Source: Nemertoderma westbladi
Lineage: Eukaryota > Xenacoelomorpha > Nemertodermatida > Nemertodermatidae
Assembly: GCA_032718475.1 (NCBI GenBank)
Contig: JAUCBJ010002500.1
Location: forward strand, 1 to 57,608
Reading direction: 5' to 3'
Length of the DNA: 57,608 bases
The notes below the pieces were generated by a model. The model was not told the origin of the DNA. It saw nothing but the letters and a program-made list of their open reading frames with translations, and ran no database searches. A program made the position numbers and the translations under genes. Shown piece after piece: positions 53,905 to 57,608 of the stretch (positions are counted from its first letter, which is position 1; every line of letters starts with the position of its first letter).

Positions 53905-55038
53905 GGGTGTTCCACAAAATTTGACACGTTTTTGTTTTTTAATAACTTTGCGCGATCTCAACCTAATTTCCTAGTTTTGGTGGCAATTTGAAGCCAAAAG
54001 ATAAACTGAAACTTTGGTTTGGGTATGGAATATTTTAGTTGCTATGGTAACATACATTATTCACACTAACACTTATTCTGAAAAATAGTATGAAATGTTC
54101 TCAGATAATTTATGAGGGAGATGTTGAATATAAGACAAATTTTAAATATTGATCTAAATTAAGTATTAGCGAAGTCATAGTAACAATCTAAATTTATTTC
54201 TTCTAGACAACATCATCACTATCTGTAGCTTTAAGTGTGTTTTAATTGTGCATTTGTTACATATTGGTACATGTGTTGCATATTGGTTGTCTACTGTTAT
54301 TGATGTCTTCATGGTTAGGCCTACAGTCACTACATAATTACAGCATATAAACTTTTTTGGTTACATTTAGATGTCAATTTAATAACTAATATGTTTTCTG
54401 GAGATCAGAAAGTATTAATCATAAGTAAGTTTTTTGAGCTGAAATCTGCAAAACTTGTATCACTACAGTATTCCTATAAATATCCTGGAGAAAGGCAACC
54501 TGCAAGGAAAGACATATCTAGGATTGTCATTAAATTTCGAAACGAAAAAACGCTTTTGTGTAAGAAAGGTTCCGGTAGACTGCCCCTTAGTGAAAATGTT
54601 GTTAATAATATTGGCCAATAATATTTAACCGCACACCCAGAAACCTCATTACGTAGAGCATCGTTGGCTCTAAATGTTAGTCTTGGATGTTTGCATAGGA
54701 CTGCAAAGAATCTCCACTTTCGAGCTTACAAACTCCAAGTCGTTCATGGACTACAATCCTCAGATTATTCAACACGAGTAGAAGCCGCTTCTAAAATAGC
54801 AGAGTACCTCCATGATAAGGACCTGAGTAACGTGTTCTTCAGCGACGAGGCAACTTTTCATATCAACGGCCAAGTAAACAGATGGAATTGTAGGATTTGG
54901 GGAAAGGAGAATCCTCATAAAATTTTAGAAAAGTTTAGGGATACCCCAAAGGTTGCAGTGTGGGCTGCGATGTCCGAAACCAAACTACAGTACAGGCCAC
55001 CAGAAAAAGCAGATTTCATCCAATGTGATCACATGTGA
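53905..55038 (+). pseudogene. mariner/Tc1-like transposase, truncated, with presumed left inverted end
   Basis: The presumed left end ACAGGGTGTTCCACAAAATT (53905) is of a type common in mariner-like elements. The coding frame starts at 54391. It has an N-terminal helix-turn-helix region with SAKLVSLQYSYKYPGERQPAR, a TAA at 54619-54621, then in the same frame HPETSLRRASLALNVSLGCLHR (second helix-turn-helix). The first catalytic Asp follows in SNVFFSDEATFHINGQVNRW and is followed by CRIWGKENPH. The second and third catalytic acids are missing: the frame ends at 55036-55038, soon after KVAVWAAMSETKLQY. No matching right end (GGAACACCCTG) is visible before the window ends. This is a dead, 3'-deleted copy. 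Confidence 0.8.
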
Positions 55039-56518
55039 ACACATTTGTTCAAGTCATCTGATTGGCAGGTTATGGCGAGTTATCTTCTAGATCACACAGC
55101 AGGAGGCTAACATGCTGGGACCTACAAAGGCTTAGTGTGCGGTGCGCCTGTATGTCTGATATCAGGTACATGAGAGAGCCCCCAGGGCGTAACATTGAGG
55201 ACATGGGTTGTATTGGTAGAGAGAGAACTACATACAAGACCACATGGAGGTTCATGGAGTGGATGGGTATATGGATGGACGAGCCTAGACCATTGAATAA
55301 TTAATTTAGTGCAGGGAGATGTCGCGCCATTAGTCTGACACTGAGAGGGCACAGAGAAACACCAGAAGATGCCTTAACATCACTAACTATAGGCCTGCCT
55401 ACTAGACACTATTAACCGCACACTATAAAGGTAAACAAAATCCTTATCGCATTTCCAGCTGAGTGAGAGTGAGTGACAGTGAGTGACATTTCCAGTGAGT
55501 GACAGTTCGCGGCAAACTACAGAGAGTTTCCAGATTACTAAGCGTTTCAAAAGTATTCAATTGTATCCTTTGGCGAAAAAATTTTGGCTGTTGTCAATTC
55601 AATTATGTTCAATTGTCCCGTTCAACAACATTACATTACACTGGTACACATTTGCATAGCCCTCCACCCACTCCTCCCTAGCCTGGGCTACGGGCCACAT
55701 CTCGGAGGCAATTAAAAAATGCCAAATTCCGGTGCTAAATCGAGGTGTTTAATGACCATCTGTCACCATCAATATTGATTCGCCTCGTTACCTTCAACCA
55801 ATCGCTGCCTATCACCTACGCGTAGCCTAACCTCACGATGCCCTCCTTACTCCTACAGCTGTTACCACCCGCGCGTATTGGTTCGTGTCGTTGCATCAAC
55901 CAACCATAGCATATTCATCTTCGCGCGTACCCAAACCTCTCATCGTGTGGCTAGCCCCACACTACCCTATTATATCGAGTCGATCGCCAACCAACTCATG
56001 CCAACTCCACGACGGCTGTCACCAATCCAACCAATCCAATCCAACGCTATTATGATACGTGTTGAAATTCCGCCACGTTCCCAGCTACACGTATACAAAC
56101 ATTTCCATAGTTATTTCCTATTCACGCAACCAACCAACCGCTGTATACAGTATATGCTGACAACGTAGCCACCAACTACATCAGATATTATATTGATTGC
56201 CAACTCCACGACTGCTGTTGCCAAACCAACCATCCGAGCAGTATGATACATGAGATTCGTCAGGTTCCAGCTACACGTATACGAGCATTAGTGATTATTA
56301 CGCAATAATTTTTTTGTTTATACTGTAGTTACCCACCGGCTAATCAACCAATCAATAAACCGAATTTAGGCTATTTTCCAGTTTAAGACCTGTATTATTT
56401 TTGTTGATAATATCTTATATATAATCTCTTGCTTTAATCACAATTAATCATTTGTAATGGTTTTAGTTTAAAAAGTTTTTACTTTCTTTGTTTGATTTAC
56501 AATAAAATAAATTTAATA
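55039..56518. other. unassigned DNA with diverged direct repeat
   Basis: 55060-55300 is less AT-rich and resembles transposon-derived coding DNA, but no family is recognised. From about 55990 to 56290 two diverged copies (195 bp apart) share CCAACTCCACGAC and CCAGCTACACGTATAC. The last 200 bases before 56519 are AT-rich and could hold the promoter of the next gene. Confidence 0.4.
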
Positions 56519-56965
56519 ATGTCTTCTGATACTGATATGGTTAAGCCAATAGTAAGGCATTCATTTTTTGCAGAAGATGGTCATGCCTATATTGTTATTG
56601 ATCATACAATTTACCGTCAGGGAGATGATAAATATAAAATTGAGTTTTCTGAAAAAGCTAGGAAAGTTTTAAGCTCAATCGATATTGATGCTTCAGATAA
56701 TAGTATTCATCTTTTAGATTACAACCTGAAAGCCGAGCATGAGGGAGGAAAATTAACCAGCATCTTACTATTAGCCATGATAGAGGGGTTTATTTTTATT
56801 ACACAATACAATGAAGTTGGTGAAAAGTTTGAAATACGGCTAAATCGACATAGCCCCTACGAAATTATGTCTTTCTTTATTGTAATGATTTCAAAAGAAT
56901 CCTTTGTCGAACCTGAAGAATCAACAGATAATGTTGAATACGTCGATAATATTATTGATTCATGA
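56519..56965 (+). CDS. hypothetical intronless protein, 148 residues
   Basis: An intact frame starts at ATG 56519 (AATAATGTCT; an in-frame upstream start exists at 56492 in AT-rich DNA and is less likely) and ends with TGA at 56963-56965. The protein is acidic, with a glutamate/aspartate-rich tail (EPEESTDNVEYVDN). It has alternating hydrophobic segments such as HAYIVIDHTIYRQGDD and LTSILLLAMIEGFIFITQYN; the latter is short and not a clear membrane helix. No signal peptide and no known domain were recognised. It is followed, 145 bases downstream on the same strand, by an intronless RING gene. Close same-strand packing of intact intronless genes in this wreckage is unusual and would suit a virus-derived or Polinton-type insertion continuing past the window edge. 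Confidence 0.6.
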   Translation: MSSDTDMVKPIVRHSFFAEDGHAYIVIDHTIYRQGDDKYKIEFSEKARKVLSSIDIDASDNSIHLLDYNLKAEHEGGKLTSILLLAMIEGFIFITQYNEVGEKFEIRLNRHSPYEIMSFFIVMISKESFVEPEESTDNVEYVDNIIDS

Positions 56966-57110
56966 CTATTCCCACTATATTATAAATATTTTATGATTAT
57001 ATATAAAATTTTGTTGTTTTTAAATAATCGAAAATTGTAGTAGTATTTGTATATACAGTATAACAGTTGTTGTTGTTGTGTATTGCGGTAATTACTTTAA
57101 AATTTGGAAA

Positions 57111-57563
57111 ATGGATATTTTAAATGAAAAATGCCCAGTTTGCTATTCTAAGTTATTGCAACAACATCGAGATTATTATAAATGTGAAAATAAACATGCA
57201 ACTTGCGTACAATGTATTGTGCAATATTCCGAAATGAATAATTATTGTTCTAAAATTTGTCCTATTTGTCGCGCACCCATATCTAAGTTTAATATAAAGT
57301 TGGTAAGATACCAACCCTTTTATTGGAAAGAGCTTCGCAATATAACTTATATTTCTGCGAAAAGTAATGATCCCGGAGATTTATTTACAATATTGGCTAA
57401 TATTTTTTATAGAAATGTTGTTCGAAGATGTTGCTATTATATTCCTTATTTTTTTAGCGGCGAACATAAAAAAATCATTAGCGCGAAATTCTCGGGAAGT
57501 GATTTCCAATCCGCTGATGTTACCTATCATTATTTCGCGTATAAAGATGCTCACCATGCTTGA
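57111..57563 (+). CDS. RING-finger protein (C3HC4), intronless, 150 residues
   Basis: From ATG 57111 (the frame is open from 57078) to TGA 57561-57563. The N-terminal 55 residues form a RING: CPVC, about 14 residues, KCENKHATC, then VQC and, after 14 residues, CPIC. This gives C-x2-C-x14-C-x3-H-x2-C-x2-C...C-x2-C, which binds two zinc ions and normally recruits E2 ubiquitin-conjugating enzymes, so an E3 ligase role is likely. The C-terminal 95 residues (with RNVVRRCCYYIPYFFSG) show no known domain. Codon use is AT-rich like the gene upstream, and the intergenic gap is 145 bases. Small intronless RING genes are frequent in large DNA viruses of invertebrates and in Polinton-like elements; a host retrogene is possible. 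Confidence 0.75.
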   Translation: MDILNEKCPVCYSKLLQQHRDYYKCENKHATCVQCIVQYSEMNNYCSKICPICRAPISKFNIKLVRYQPFYWKELRNITYISAKSNDPGDLFTILANIFYRNVVRRCCYYIPYFFSGEHKKIISAKFSGSDFQSADVTYHYFAYKDAHHA

Positions 57564-57608
57564 AATTACATCAGTTTGGAAATAGCGCCTTTTGTTGCAG
57601 CGAGCGTC

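Overview
The window is eukaryotic, very probably from a marine invertebrate metazoan. It is AT-rich, carries introns with GT/AG borders, and is built almost wholly of transposable-element debris: tRNA-derived SINEs, three copies of one APE-type LINE, a second LINE, L1-like ORF1 pieces, a Ty3/Gypsy pol, CACTA/EnSpm, pogo and mariner-like DNA transposons, a Helitron helicase, a tyrosine-recombinase (Crypton-like) gene and a foldback element. The recurrent GTAGGCCTA and ACCGGTACC motifs fit a mollusc or an invertebrate deuterostome, but the sequence does not fix the phylum. No ordinary single-copy host gene could be named.

Layout. (1) 1-9.8 kb: an L1-like ORF1 remnant, then a CACTA/EnSpm-like element (1154-9833) with short inverted ends, AACGTT-rich subterminal repeats, a decayed transposase exon on the minus strand and, on the same strand inside the element, a spliced gene whose last four exons (2520-5329) read as a DUF4806-like domain with compatible splice phases. 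Satellites and a SINE sit inside. (2) 9.8-16.5 kb: a nearly complete LINE (10669-13772), then mostly unassigned AT-rich DNA with hairpins. (3) 16.5-20.4 kb: a decayed tyrosine-recombinase gene whose N-terminal part is a long in-frame array of 66-bp (22-codon) repeats. (4) 20.9-25 kb: a 5'-truncated Gypsy element with complete enzyme domains and a probable 3' LTR. (5) 25.2-44.5 kb: a giant inverted repeat with arms of about 4 kb once later insertions are removed. Each arm acts as the empty-site control for insertions in the other: a TG...CA element with 5-bp duplication (28523-33184, itself hit by a LINE) in the left arm, and a foldback element with 9-bp duplication (36567-38170) and LINE copy 2 with 11-bp duplication (40961-43400) in the right arm. 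(6) 44.5-50.6 kb: a decayed zinc-finger/recombinase-like gene running out of the right arm, a GC-rich broken gene of unknown family (possible endogenous viral element), pogo and Helitron fragments, and LINE copy 3. (7) 51-57.6 kb: a 906-bp inverted-terminal-repeat element, an ORF1-like remnant, a SINE with 10-bp target duplication, a mariner-like transposase, and at the right edge two intact, intronless, same-strand genes, the second encoding a C3HC4 RING protein.

Most coding regions are broken and do not form one pathway. The parts most likely to be functional are the spliced DUF4806-like gene and the two intact ORFs at the right edge. Family names rest on motif recognition by eye; no database search was run.
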